Program-made: the position numbers and the translations under genes
The notes under the pieces: model-generated
What the model was told of the DNA's origin: nothing
The model's database searches: none
Seen by the model: only the letters and a program-made list of their open reading frames with translations
DNA from: Streptomyces antimycoticus
GTDB taxonomy: Bacteria > Actinomycetota > Actinomycetes > Streptomycetales > Streptomycetaceae
DNA: 64,000 bases
Reading direction: 5' to 3'
Assembly (NCBI RefSeq): GCF_005405925.1
Contig: NZ_BJHV01000001.1
Span: 4,526,001 to 4,590,000 of the forward strand
Shown here: positions 17,179 to 25,919 of the stretch, in pieces
How the letters are laid out: every line of letters begins with the position of its first letter
How positions within the stretch are numbered: the stretch's first letter is position 1

Positions 17179-18654
17179 ATGCCCGAATCCCCCGCCTCCC
17201 GCGACTCCCACGACTCCCGCGACGCCCTCGACTCGCTCGTCGAGAAACGCTCGATCGACGTCGTCCCCGACGCGGAGCGCCATGGCACCGCCTTCAGCCA
17301 GTTCACCCTGTGGCTCGGCGCGAACCTCCAGATCACCGCCGTCGTCACCGGCGCGCTGGCCATCGTCTTCGGCGCGGGCGCCTTCTGGTCGATCATCGCC
17401 CTGCTGCTCGGCAACCTGCTCGGTGGAGCCGTCATGGCGCTCCACTCGGCGCAGGGCCCCCGGCTCGGCCTCCCCCAGATGATCTCCTCCCGGGCCCAGT
17501 TCGGGGTCCGGGGCGCGATCGTCCCGCTGCTGCTGGTCATCGTCATGTACGTGGGATTCTTCGCCAGCGGCAGCGTGCTGGCGGGCCAGGCGGTCGGCGA
17601 ACTCACCCATCTCGGCGACACCACCGGGATCATCCTCTTCGCCCTCATCACCGGCGTGGCGGCCGCCGTGGGCTACCGCCTGATCCACACCCTGGGCCGG
17701 ATCGCCGGCGTGGTCTGCGCCCTGGCCTTCGTCTACCTGGGTATCCGACTGCTGGACCGCACCGACCTGGCCACCCTGCTCCACGACCGGACCTTCGACT
17801 TCCCGCTGTTCCTCCTCGCGGTGTCGCTGTCCGCCTCCTGGCAGCTCGCCTTCGGCCCGTACGTCGCCGACTACTCCCGCTACCTGCCGCGCACCACCTC
17901 CCCCAAGGCCACCTTCTCCTGGACCCTGGCCGGCACCGTCCTCGGCTCGCAGTGGTCCATGACCTTCGGCGCCCTCGCGGCCGCCGCGGCCGGCCACGCC
18001 TTCGTCGGCAACGAGGTCTCCTACATCGTCGGCCTCGGCGGCGGCGCGGCCGTGATCACCTCACTGCTCTACTTCGTCATCGCCCTCGGCAAGCTGACGA
18101 TCAACGTCCTGAACACCTACGGCGGCTTCATGTCGATGGTGACCAGCATCAGCGGCTTCCGCGGCAAGGCCACCCTCTCCCCGCGCGGCCGGGCCGCCTA
18201 CATCGCCGGGATCATGGTCGCGGGCACGGCGGTCGCGCTGCTCGGCAAGAACAGCTTCCTGTCCTCCTTCAAGGACTTCCTGCTGTTCCTGCTGACCTTC
18301 TTCACCCCGTGGAGCGCGATCAACCTCGTCGACTACTACGCCATCGCCAAGGAGCGCTACGACATCCCCGCCCTCAGCGACCCGGGCGGCCGCTACGGCG
18401 CCTGGCGCTGGAAGGCCCTGTCCACCTACGCCGTGGGCGTCCTGGCCCAACTCCCCTTCCTGTCAACGCACTTCTACACCGGCCCCCTCGTCGCCCCGCT
18501 GGGCGGCGCGGACATCTCCTGGCTCGTCGGCCTCGCCATCCCCGCCGCCCTCTACTGGCTCCTGGCCCACCGCGACACCGCCCACGTCCCCGACCACATG
18601 ATCCTCGCCCCGGAGCCGTCCCCCGACCGGCCGTACGCCACCGAGCCCGGGTGA
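17179..18654 (+). CDS. NCS1-family purine/cytosine permease-like transporter
   Basis: 491-aa secondary transporter with about 12 hydrophobic segments. The N-terminal motif VEKRSIDVVPDAERHGTAFSQFTLWLGANLQI and GPRLGLPQMISSRAQFGVRG are signatures of NCS1 nucleobase:cation symporters (cytosine, purine, hydantoin, allantoin). It begins 17 bp after the binding protein, with GGCAGGAGC as ribosome site, so it is probably the last gene of the importer operon. An uptake system for a second, ring-containing substrate or a breakdown product would fit beside an ammonia-lyase-like enzyme. Confidence 0.88.
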   Translation: MPESPASRDSHDSRDALDSLVEKRSIDVVPDAERHGTAFSQFTLWLGANLQITAVVTGALAIVFGAGAFWSIIALLLGNLLGGAVMALHSAQGPRLGLPQMISSRAQFGVRGAIVPLLLVIVMYVGFFASGSVLAGQAVGELTHLGDTTGIILFALITGVAAAVGYRLIHTLGRIAGVVCALAFVYLGIRLLDRTDLATLLHDRTFDFPLFLLAVSLSASWQLAFGPYVADYSRYLPRTTSPKATFSWTLAGTVLGSQWSMTFGALAAAAAGHAFVGNEVSYIVGLGGGAAVITSLLYFVIALGKLTINVLNTYGGFMSMVTSISGFRGKATLSPRGRAAYIAGIMVAGTAVALLGKNSFLSSFKDFLLFLLTFFTPWSAINLVDYYAIAKERYDIPALSDPGGRYGAWRWKALSTYAVGVLAQLPFLSTHFYTGPLVAPLGGADISWLVGLAIPAALYWLLAHRDTAHVPDHMILAPEPSPDRPYATEPG

Positions 18655-18735
18655 CGGCAGGACCCCGGGTGACAGCAAGGCCCCGGGTGACAGCAAGGCC
18701 CCGGGTGACAGCAAGGCCCCGGGTGACAGCAAGGC
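18646..18735. repeat. 18-bp tandem repeat, five units, starting in the permease stop codon
   Basis: Unit cccgggtgacagcaaggc is repeated in perfect register four times after a first degenerate unit that contains the last codons and TGA of the NCS1 permease. Because 18 is a multiple of 3, every unit has a TGA in the same frame. It lies between convergent genes and is likely to vary in copy number. Confidence 0.85.
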
Positions 18736-18756
18736 CCCGGGAGCCTGGGGCCGGGG

Positions 18757-20136
18757 TCAGGCCGGGGGCAGGAGTTTCTTCTGCGGCTTGCCCATGGCGT
18801 TGCGGGGCAGGGCCTCCAGGAAGCGGACCTTGCGGGGGCGCTTGTGGACGGAGAGCTGGGTGGCGACGAAGTCGATCAGCTCCCGTTCGCCGATGCCATC
18901 GGCCACGACGTAGGCGACGATCTCCTGGCCCAGATCCTCGTGCGGGGCGCCGACGACGGCGGCCTCGCGGACGGCGGGGTGGTCCAGGAGGGCGTTCTCG
19001 ACCTCGCCCGCGCCGATGCGGTAGCCGCCGGACTTGATCATGTCGGTGGAGGCGCGGCCCACGATGCGGTGGAAGCCGTCCGGGTCGACGGCGGCGATGT
19101 CGCCCGTGCGGAACCAGCCGTCCTCGGTGTACGAACCGGCCGTGGCCTCCGGCCGGTTCAGATAGCCGTCGAAGAGGGTGGGGCCGGTGAGCTGGAGTTC
19201 GCCGATCTCGGCGCCCTCCTCGGCGGCGATCCGGGTGCGGATGCCCGCCAGCGGGGTGCCGACATAGCCGGGACGGCGCTCGCCGTCGGCCCGGGTACTG
19301 ATCGTGATGAGGCTCTCGGTCATGCCGTAGCGCTCGATGGGCCGCTGGCCGGTGAGCCGCTCGAGGTCGCGGAAGACCGGGGCGGGCAGCGGGGCGCTGC
19401 CGGAGACCAGCAGCCGGGCGGAGGCCAGGGCGCGGGCGGAGTCCGGGTCCTGGACGATCCGGTTCCAGACCGTGGGAACCCCGAAGTAGAGGCTGCCGCC
19501 CGCGGCCGCGTACGCCGCCGGGGTCGGCTTGCCGGTGTGGACGAGGCGGCTGCCCGTCCGGAGCGCGCCCAGGACGCCCAGCACCAGGCCGTGCACATGG
19601 AACAGCGGCAGCCCGTGGACCAGGGTGTCCTCCGCGGTCCAGGCCCAGGCCGCGGCGAGCCCGTCCAGGTCGGCGGCCACCGCCCGCCGGGAGATCAGCG
19701 CGCCCTTGGGCGCCCCCGTGGTCCCCGAGGTGTAGAGGATGAACGCCGTGGATTCCGCGTCCGGCTCCGGCTTCGTCCACGCAGCCCGCTCGGCCGGGTC
19801 CACCGGGACGGTCTCGATCGGGGCCTCTACGGCCTCCCCGGTGAGCAGCAGGGTGGCGCCCGAGTCCCGGAGTATGTGGTCGCGCTCGGCCGGACCGGAG
19901 TCCGGCGGTACGGGCACCACCGGCACCCCGGCCAGCAGCGCGCCGACCACCGCGACCACCGTCTCCGGGGTCGCGGTCGCCCGGACCGCGACGACCGGCG
20001 CACCGGCGATACGGGCCGCCACCGCGCCCGCGGCACCGAGCAGTTCCTCGCGCGAGAGGGAGCGGCCGCCGACGCTCAGCGCGTCGGGGCGGTCGCCGCC
20101 GGGCGCGGCGAGGGACGTGAGGAGAGGTGCGGTCAC
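18757..20136 (-). CDS. matB: Malonyl/methylmalonyl-CoA synthetase-like acyl-CoA ligase (MatB family)
   Basis: 459-aa ANL-superfamily ligase that would make malonyl-CoA or methylmalonyl-CoA from the free diacid, ATP and CoA. Motifs: P-loop ILYTSGTTGAPKGA, LVHGLPLFHVHGLVLGVLG, LLVSGSAPLP, ERYGMTE, GWFRTGD, IKSGGYRIGAGEVEN and the C-terminal catalytic lysine in PRNAMGKPQKK. The short length and HGLPLFHVHGLVLG/ERYGMTE wording resemble Streptomyces MatB more than long-chain FadD. GTG 20136 has AAGGAG 8 bases upstream. It could supply polyketide or fatty-acid extender units. Another small-acid specificity remains possible. Confidence 0.75.
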   Translation of the reverse strand: MTAPLLTSLAAPGGDRPDALSVGGRSLSREELLGAAGAVAARIAGAPVVAVRATATPETVVAVVGALLAGVPVVPVPPDSGPAERDHILRDSGATLLLTGEAVEAPIETVPVDPAERAAWTKPEPDAESTAFILYTSGTTGAPKGALISRRAVAADLDGLAAAWAWTAEDTLVHGLPLFHVHGLVLGVLGALRTGSRLVHTGKPTPAAYAAAGGSLYFGVPTVWNRIVQDPDSARALASARLLVSGSAPLPAPVFRDLERLTGQRPIERYGMTESLITISTRADGERRPGYVGTPLAGIRTRIAAEEGAEIGELQLTGPTLFDGYLNRPEATAGSYTEDGWFRTGDIAAVDPDGFHRIVGRASTDMIKSGGYRIGAGEVENALLDHPAVREAAVVGAPHEDLGQEIVAYVVADGIGERELIDFVATQLSVHKRPRKVRFLEALPRNAMGKPQKKLLPPA

Positions 20137-20253
20137 GGAACTGACTCCTTCCACAGCGGACCGGGGTACCAGGGGGGTACCTCTTCGCGCCCGCGCGTCT
20201 TTCGGGGCTAGCCCTACCGACAAAGCGTCCCCGCGACCGTACCGTCATTAAGC

Positions 20254-20697
20254 ATGGACGCCCGTGACCCGGATCTGAAAAAGGAACTCGACGCGGCCCT
20301 GCAGACCCGTAAGGAGCTGGGTGCGGAGTACGAGTCGGAGCTGGTCGACTCCTTCATGGACAAAGTCGAGCAGCGCTTCAACGATACGGCGGACCGACAT
20401 GTCCGCCGCCAGCTCGCCGAACAGCAGATGGCCGCGGCCCGCGGCACCCGCCCGTACGCCACCGGCACGCATCCGGACCAGGCCCATGGCATGGGCATCG
20501 GCGAGCGCTTCGCCTTCGTCGGGATCTCCCTGGTGCTGGCGATCCCGCTGTCGGCGATCGGCGTGGTGAACGAGGGCCTGCCCGGCCTGTTGATCACCTG
20601 GGCCGGGATCTTCGGGGTCAACGCGGTCCACGCGGCGGGAGGCTTCTCCTGGCTGCGGCAGGGCCGTAGGCCGTCCGGCGACCGCGATGGGGAGTAG
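20254..20697 (+). CDS. Conserved small membrane protein, function unknown
   Basis: 147-aa protein. The N-terminal half is charged and helical (LKKELDAALQTRKELGAEYESELVDSFMDKVEQRF), probably cytoplasmic coiled coil, followed by two transmembrane segments (FAFVGISLVLAIPLSAIGVV and LPGLLITWAGIFGVNAVHA). It is divergent from the matB-like gene, with about 115 bp between starts. I do not recognise a characterised function. Confidence 0.75.
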   Translation: MDARDPDLKKELDAALQTRKELGAEYESELVDSFMDKVEQRFNDTADRHVRRQLAEQQMAAARGTRPYATGTHPDQAHGMGIGERFAFVGISLVLAIPLSAIGVVNEGLPGLLITWAGIFGVNAVHAAGGFSWLRQGRRPSGDRDGE

Positions 20698-21247
20698 CCG
20701 GCCGGGCCCGCGTCACGCCGCCGGACGCGCGGTCGTGGCTGTGGCCGTGGGCGTGGGCGTGGGCGTGGGCGTCTGAGCCAACAGCCGCTTCGCCCACGCG
20801 CCCCGGCGGGTGACGACCGTAACGGTGTGGCTGTGGGTCCTGGACCGGCTGTCGCTCGGTGGATTCAGGATGAGCGCCCCGGAGGCGAACCGAGCCCCAA
20901 GAAGACTGCGCGGGGACCGCCGCACCCCGGTGCTGGGCACCGAGGGCGGGACGACGGCGGTCCCCGCGGGGGACGCGGGCCGGGTCAGGGCCGGACTTCC
21001 GCGTCCAGGCGACCATGGAGGTCCGGGAGCCGCTCCGGAGGTCCTGTCGCCTCATCCTGGGTGTCGGTGTCGTCCTTCCGACACCCACTAATCTGCCGGA
21101 GCTGTGTTAACCCTGTGCTGCGGGCGCGTGACACGTGCGTACCACTTCCCCGAAGCCCTGGCGGGCCTCCCGCGAAGGGCAGTTGGGGCCCGTTCGGGTC
21201 CCGGCCGGGCCCCGGCGGGGTCCCGTTTCAGCCCCCTTGATGAGCCC
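20698..21247. other. Gene-free stretch between membrane protein and cystathionine beta-synthase
   Basis: No convincing gene is seen. It contains a hexamer repeat (GTGGGC and variants, about 20737-20775) and an imperfect stem TGGGTGTCGG / CCGACACCCA at 21057-21086 with a 10-base loop, possibly a terminator for the rightward membrane-protein gene. A 75-codon minus ORF ending in repeated Thr-Pro over the hexamer repeat was judged spurious. Confidence 0.5.
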
Positions 21248-22633
21248 CTACTTGACGCCGCTGGCCAGATACGCCAGCAGGTCCTGCCGGCTCACCACGC
21301 CCTTCGGCTTCCCCTCCACCAGCACGATCGCCGCGTCCGCCGTGCCCAGCACCGCCATCAGGTCCTCGACCGGCTCGCCGGAGCCGACGTGCGGCAGCGG
21401 CGGGCTCATGTGCTTCTCCAGCGGGTCGGTCAGCTCCGCGCGGCGGGCGAACAGGGCGTCCAGCAGTTCGCGTTCCACCACCGAACCGATGACCTCGGCG
21501 GCCATCACATCCGGGTGCCCGGCGCCCGGCTTGACGATCGGCATCTGCGAGACGCCGTATTCGCGCAGGACGTCGATGGCCTCGCCCACCGTCTCGTCCG
21601 GGTGCATATGGACCAGCGAGGGCAGTCCGCCCTGCTTGCCCTGGAGGACATCGCCGACGCGCACCGAGGGGCCGTCCTCCTCCAGGAAGCCGTAGTCGGC
21701 CATCCACTCATCGTTGAAGATCTTGGACAGATAGCCACGGCCGCTGTCGGGCAGCAGCACGACCACCACATCGTCCGGGCCGAGCCGCTCGGCGACCTTC
21801 AGCGCGCCCACGACCGCCATTCCGCAGGAGCCGCCGACCAGCAGCCCCTCCTCCTTGGCCAGCCGCCGCGTCATCTGGAAGGCGTCCTTGTCGGAGACCG
21901 CGACGATCTCGTCCGCGACGGTCTGGTCGTAGGCGGTCGGCCAGAAGTCCTCACCGACGCCCTCGATCAGATACGGGCGGCCGGAGCCGCCGGAGTAGAC
22001 CGAGCCCTCGGGGTCGGCGCCGATCACCTGGACCCGGCCCTCGCTGGCCTCCTTCAGATAGCGGCCGGTGCCCGAGATCGTGCCGCCGGTGCCGACGCCC
22101 GCGACGAAGTGGGTGATCTTCCCCTCCGTCTGCTCCCACAGCTCGGGGCCGGTGGACTCGTAGTGGGAGAGCGGGTTGTTCGGGTTGCTGTACTGGTCGG
22201 GCTTCCAGGCACCCGGCGTCTCGCGGACCAGCCGGTCGGAGACGTTGTAGTACGAGTCGGGGTGCTCGGGGTCCACGGCGGTGGGGCAGACCACCACCTC
22301 GGCGCCGTAGGCCCGCAGCACGTTGATCTTGTCCGTGGACACCTTGTCCGGGCAGACGAAGATGCACTTGTAGCCCTTGCGCTGGGCGACCATCGCGAGG
22401 CCCACGCCCGTGTTGCCGGATGTCGGCTCGACGATGGTGCCGCCCGGCTTGAGCTCACCGGAGCGCTCGGCCGCCTCGATCATCCGGACCGCGATCCGGT
22501 CCTTCACCGAGCCGCCGGGATTGAAGTATTCGACCTTGGCCAGGACGGTTGCCCGGATGCCCTCGGTCACGGTGTTGAGCTTCACCAGCGGGGTGTTGCC
22601 GACCAGCTCAATCATCGATTCGTAGTACTGCAC
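21248..22633 (-). CDS. cbs: Cystathionine beta-synthase (PLP domain + two CBS domains)
   Basis: 461-aa enzyme that condenses homocysteine and serine to cystathionine, the first transsulfuration step. The PLP domain carries GNTPLVKLN, the Schiff-base lysine in NPGGSVKDRIA, PTSGNTGVGLA and GVGTGGTISGTGRYLKE. From about residue 340 there are two C-terminal CBS domains (VGDVLQGKQGGLPSLVHMHPDETVGEAIDVL and HVGSGEPVEDLMAVLGTADAAIV), as in actinobacterial Cbs rather than CysK. GTG 22633 has AGGAG upstream. The GDSL hydrolase at 22831 is divergent, leaving about 200 bp of promoter region. Confidence 0.95.
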   Translation of the reverse strand: MQYYESMIELVGNTPLVKLNTVTEGIRATVLAKVEYFNPGGSVKDRIAVRMIEAAERSGELKPGGTIVEPTSGNTGVGLAMVAQRKGYKCIFVCPDKVSTDKINVLRAYGAEVVVCPTAVDPEHPDSYYNVSDRLVRETPGAWKPDQYSNPNNPLSHYESTGPELWEQTEGKITHFVAGVGTGGTISGTGRYLKEASEGRVQVIGADPEGSVYSGGSGRPYLIEGVGEDFWPTAYDQTVADEIVAVSDKDAFQMTRRLAKEEGLLVGGSCGMAVVGALKVAERLGPDDVVVVLLPDSGRGYLSKIFNDEWMADYGFLEEDGPSVRVGDVLQGKQGGLPSLVHMHPDETVGEAIDVLREYGVSQMPIVKPGAGHPDVMAAEVIGSVVERELLDALFARRAELTDPLEKHMSPPLPHVGSGEPVEDLMAVLGTADAAIVLVEGKPKGVVSRQDLLAYLASGVK

Positions 22634-22830
22634 ACCTGCTCCTGGTCCGGTTCCGCGGGATCTCCGCGTCGGGGCGGCCGCCATCGCGGCGCCGTGCTGC
22701 CAGCTTATTGCGCGCCCCCGCCCCGCGACCCGTGCGTTGGGAGGAAGGCTGTGCGGGGCAACAAGTTGTTAGCGAGGCGTACAAAGGAGAAAGAAGCGCG
22801 TGCGCGTGCGGACGGAGGTGGGCTGGACCC

Positions 22831-24141
22831 ATGTCGATGTCGAGGGCGAGGGTGGCGCGGCGGATCGCGGCCGCGGCGGCGTACGGGGGCGGCGGGATCG
22901 GGCTGCTGGGCGGGGTGACCGCCGTGTTGTTGCTCACTGAGGTGTCCCATGCGAAGCGGGTCGTGGGCGGATCGGACGATCCTCCGCCGCGCGCGGACGG
23001 CCGATATGGCTTCGCCTTCGCCCGCAGGACCGGCCAGCCCCCACTGCGGCTGGCCTTTCTCGGCGACTCCACGGCCGCCGGGCAGGGCGTCCACCGCCCT
23101 AGTCAGACACCGGGCGCGCTGCTCGCCTCGGGGCTCGCGGCGGTCGCCGAGCGCCCGGTGGACCTGCGGAACGTAGCACTGCCGGGGGCGCAGTCCAGCG
23201 ATCTGGAGCGCCAGGTCACGCTGGTGCTGGAGGATGCGGAGCTGCTTCCCGATGTGTGCGTGATCATGATCGGCGCCAATGACGTGACCCGCCGGATGCC
23301 GCCCGCCAAGTCGGTGCGGCTGCTGTCGGACGCGGTGCGCAGGCTGCGCGAGAGCGGCTGCGAGGTGGTGGTGGGCACCTGTCCCGACCTCGGCACGATC
23401 GAGCCCGTCTATCAGCCGCTGCGCTGGGTCGCGCGGCGGCTGAGCCGACAGCTGGCCGCCGCGCAGACGATCGGGGTGGTGGAGCAGGGCGGGCGTACGG
23501 TCTCGCTGGGCGATCTGCTGGGCCCCGAGTTCGCGGCCAATCCGCGCGAGCTGTTCGGCCCGGACAACTTCCACCCCTCGGCGGAGGGGTACGCGACGGC
23601 CTCGATGGCCGTTCTGCCGACCCTGTGCGACTCGCTGGGCCTGTGGCCCGAGGAGGCGCCGGAGATGCTCGACGAGGGCATCCTGCCGGTCGCCACGGCG
23701 GCGGCCGAGGCGGCCGCGGAGGGTGGCACCGAGGTCACGGCGGCTCGGGGCCCTGGGCTCGGTTGTTGCGGCGTCATCAGCCCGCGACGAAGGAGCCGGC
23801 GGCCGTGTCCGGCTCCACCGACGCGTCGTCCCCGAGCTCCCCGCCCCCATCGGGCTGCTGACCCCGGCCGGGCCCGCCTGGGGCGCGGGCCCCCGCCCAA
23901 CCCAGGCCTGCGGCCCCCAGCCCCCCGGGCCCGCGGGCCCGCGGGCCTGCGGGCCCGGGGGCCCGGGGGCCCGGGGGCCCGGGGGCCCGGGGGCCCGGGG
24001 GCCCGGGGGCCCGGGGGCCCGGGGGCCCGGGGGCCCGGGGGCCCGGGGGCCGGGCTGCCACGCAGCCGCCGGACTTCGACTGCCGTGCCGCCACGGCGGT
24101 GGCCGCTTCCCGGGCCGACATGCTCCTCCGGGACGGGCTGA
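22831..24141 (+). CDS. SGNH/GDSL hydrolase with repeat-derived C-terminal tail
   Basis: The first 310 or so residues form an exported SGNH esterase/lipase-like domain: an N-terminal hydrophobic anchor (YGGGGIGLLGGVTAVLLLTEV), block I AFLGDSTAAGQG with the nucleophile Ser, block III IGANDVTR and block V DNFHPSAEGYA with the catalytic Asp and His. After about residue 305 (position 23745) the sequence becomes Arg/Pro/Gly-rich and crosses the 8-bp repeat array at 23949-24052, then runs into the interspersed element. The normal end was probably near 23750, so the 130-residue tail looks like readthrough of non-coding sequence. GGAGG is 13 bases before the ATG. Confidence 0.8.
   Translation: MSMSRARVARRIAAAAAYGGGGIGLLGGVTAVLLLTEVSHAKRVVGGSDDPPPRADGRYGFAFARRTGQPPLRLAFLGDSTAAGQGVHRPSQTPGALLASGLAAVAERPVDLRNVALPGAQSSDLERQVTLVLEDAELLPDVCVIMIGANDVTRRMPPAKSVRLLSDAVRRLRESGCEVVVGTCPDLGTIEPVYQPLRWVARRLSRQLAAAQTIGVVEQGGRTVSLGDLLGPEFAANPRELFGPDNFHPSAEGYATASMAVLPTLCDSLGLWPEEAPEMLDEGILPVATAAAEAAAEGGTEVTAARGPGLGCCGVISPRRRSRRPCPAPPTRRPRAPRPHRAADPGRARLGRGPPPNPGLRPPAPRARGPAGLRARGPGGPGARGPGGPGARGPGGPGARGPGGPGAGLPRSRRTSTAVPPRRWPLPGPTCSSGTG
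23949..24052. repeat. Array of 8-bp self-complementary units (GGGGGCCC)n
   Basis: About 13 uninterrupted copies of GGGGGCCC, preceded by degenerate gcccgcgg units from about 23925. Each unit holds the palindrome GGGCCC, so either strand can fold back in many registers. In the GDSL frame the array reads as an eight-residue cycle of Gly, Pro, Ala and Arg. It is likely to slip, and copy number may be mis-assembled. Confidence 0.9.
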
Positions 24142-24149
24142 TCTGCCCG

Positions 24150-24575
24150 GCCCGGCGCGGGTTTCGTCTCGCGCCTTCGGCGCAATTGAGCAGCGGCGAC
24201 GCAGATGCCCAGCCGAGCCCTCGCCGCCGACCACCGAGCCGGAAGGGGCGAAGGCCGGTCGCGGCTCCCGCCACCGGAGCCCGAGGCCGACGCCGGACAG
24301 CGGGCCGTGGCGGGCCGGGCCTGCCGCCGGGGCGGTGGCGGCTTCCGTGGTCCAGGGGGTTGGGGTACCCCTCTGGAAATCGCTTGATGAATTAGTTGCA
24401 TCAGAGCAAGTACTCGTCGGCAGGGGCGGGGCGCCGGGGCCGGGACTGCCTGCTCGGTTGGGAGCGGGCGTCCGCCCCGCGTTCGGGGCCCGGGGGCCTG
24501 GCGGCGGCGCCCGGGGGCTGTCGGCGGCCCGTGGAGCGCCGGGGGAAGGGCGCCGCAAACGGGGCGAACCCGGGG
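24150..24575. repeat. Interspersed intergenic element, copy B, with AT-rich hairpin core
   Basis: Related to copy A at 8380-8775. It shares the flank ccggagcccgaggccg, the end aagggcgccgcaaa and the core GAAATCGCTTGATGAATTAG at 24376, next to GGGGTACCCCTCT. The core loop GAATTAGTTGC is the reverse complement of the copy A loop, while the left flank has the same orientation as in copy A. No gene is seen between the GDSL stop and the thiolase start at 24699. Confidence 0.5.
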
Positions 24576-24698
24576 CCACTGAGCGTACGCTTGGAAAAAA
24601 GAGTTCCGCGTCACAGCCCGCACCCCGTGACCCTGCCGATACGTGCAGGTAACTTCCCTCAGAGTCCCAGCCCGCACCCCCGCCCCCATGGAGCCGTG

Positions 24699-25919
24699 AT
24701 GCCCGAAGCAGTGATCGTCTCTGCAGCCCGTTCTCCCATCGGCCGCGCCTTCAAGGGATCGCTCAAAGATCTGCGCCCGGACGACCTCACCGCCGAGATC
24801 ATCCAGGCCGCGCTCGCCAAGGTCCCCGAGCTCGATCCGCGCGACATCGACGACCTGATGCTCGGCTGCGGGGCGCCCGGCGGCGAGCAGGGGCACAACC
24901 TGGGGCGGGTCGTGGCCGTGCAGATGGGGATGGACCATCTCCCCGGCTGCACGATTACCCGCTACTGCTCCTCCTCCCTCCAGACCTCGCGGATGGCGAT
25001 GCACGCCATCAAGGCGGGCGAGGGCGACGTCTTCATCTCGGCGGGCGTCGAGATGGTCTCGCGGGCCAAGAAGGGCACCTCGGACGGGCTGCCGGACACC
25101 CACAACCCGCTGTTCGCGGACGCCGAGACCCGTACGGCCACGCGCGCCGAGCAGGGCGGTGAGGACTGGCACGACCCGCGCGAGGACGGCCTGCTTCCCG
25201 ATGTGTACATCGCCATGGGCCAGACCGCCGAGAACCTGGCCCGGCTCAAGGGCGTCACCCGCGAGGACATGGACGAGTTCGGTGTCCGGTCCCAGAACCT
25301 CGCCGAGGAAGCCATCAAGAAGGGCTTCTGGGAGCGTGAGATCACCCCGGTGACCACCCCCGACGGCACGGTCGTCAGCCAGGACGACGGCCCCCGCGCG
25401 GGCACCACCCTGGAGGCCGTGCAGGGCCTGAAGCCCGTCTTCCGCCCCGACGGCCGGATCACCGCGGGCAACTGCTGCCCGCTCAACGACGGCGCCGCGG
25501 CGCTGGTGATCATGTCCGACACCAAGGCGCGGGAGCTGGGCGTGACCCCGCTGGCCCGGATCGTGTCGACCGGCGTGTCCGGCCTCTCCCCCGAGATCAT
25601 GGGGTACGGACCGGTCGAGGCGTCCAAGCAGGCGCTGGCCCGCGCCGGGATGTCGATCGGCGACATCGACCTGGTGGAGATCAACGAGGCGTTCGCCGCG
25701 CAGGTCATCCCGTCCTACCGCGATCTGGGCATCGACCTGGACCGGCTCAACGTCAACGGCGGCGCGATCGCCGTGGGCCACCCCTTCGGCATGACCGGCG
25801 CCCGGATCACCGGCACGCTGATCAATTCGCTGCAGTTCCACGACAAGCAGTTCGGCCTGGAGACCATGTGCGTCGGCGGCGGCCAGGGCATGGCGATGGT
25901 CATCGAGCGCCTGAGCTGA
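24699..25919 (+). CDS. Acetyl-CoA C-acetyltransferase (thiolase)
   Basis: 406-aa thiolase; interconverts acyl-CoA plus acetyl-CoA and 3-ketoacyl-CoA. The N-terminal VIVSAARSPIGRAFKGSL, nucleophilic Cys in ITRYCSSSLQTSRMA, NEAFAAQVIPS, GGAIAVGHPFGMTGAR and the second catalytic Cys in MCVGGGQGMAM are all present. The reading frame is open far upstream, but ATG 24699 fits the family N-terminus and has GGAG 5 bases before it. It stands alone, with the repeat element upstream and a long leader region downstream, so its partner genes are elsewhere. Confidence 0.93.
   Translation: MPEAVIVSAARSPIGRAFKGSLKDLRPDDLTAEIIQAALAKVPELDPRDIDDLMLGCGAPGGEQGHNLGRVVAVQMGMDHLPGCTITRYCSSSLQTSRMAMHAIKAGEGDVFISAGVEMVSRAKKGTSDGLPDTHNPLFADAETRTATRAEQGGEDWHDPREDGLLPDVYIAMGQTAENLARLKGVTREDMDEFGVRSQNLAEEAIKKGFWEREITPVTTPDGTVVSQDDGPRAGTTLEAVQGLKPVFRPDGRITAGNCCPLNDGAAALVIMSDTKARELGVTPLARIVSTGVSGLSPEIMGYGPVEASKQALARAGMSIGDIDLVEINEAFAAQVIPSYRDLGIDLDRLNVNGGAIAVGHPFGMTGARITGTLINSLQFHDKQFGLETMCVGGGQGMAMVIERLS

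Noticed and set aside
18646..18735. Possible CRISPR array
   Set aside because: Units are contiguous 18-mers without spacers, and no cas genes are present.
20713..20940. 75-codon minus ORF ending in Thr-Pro repeats
   Set aside because: It is produced by the GTGGGC hexamer repeat; no signal peptide, domain or good ribosome site.
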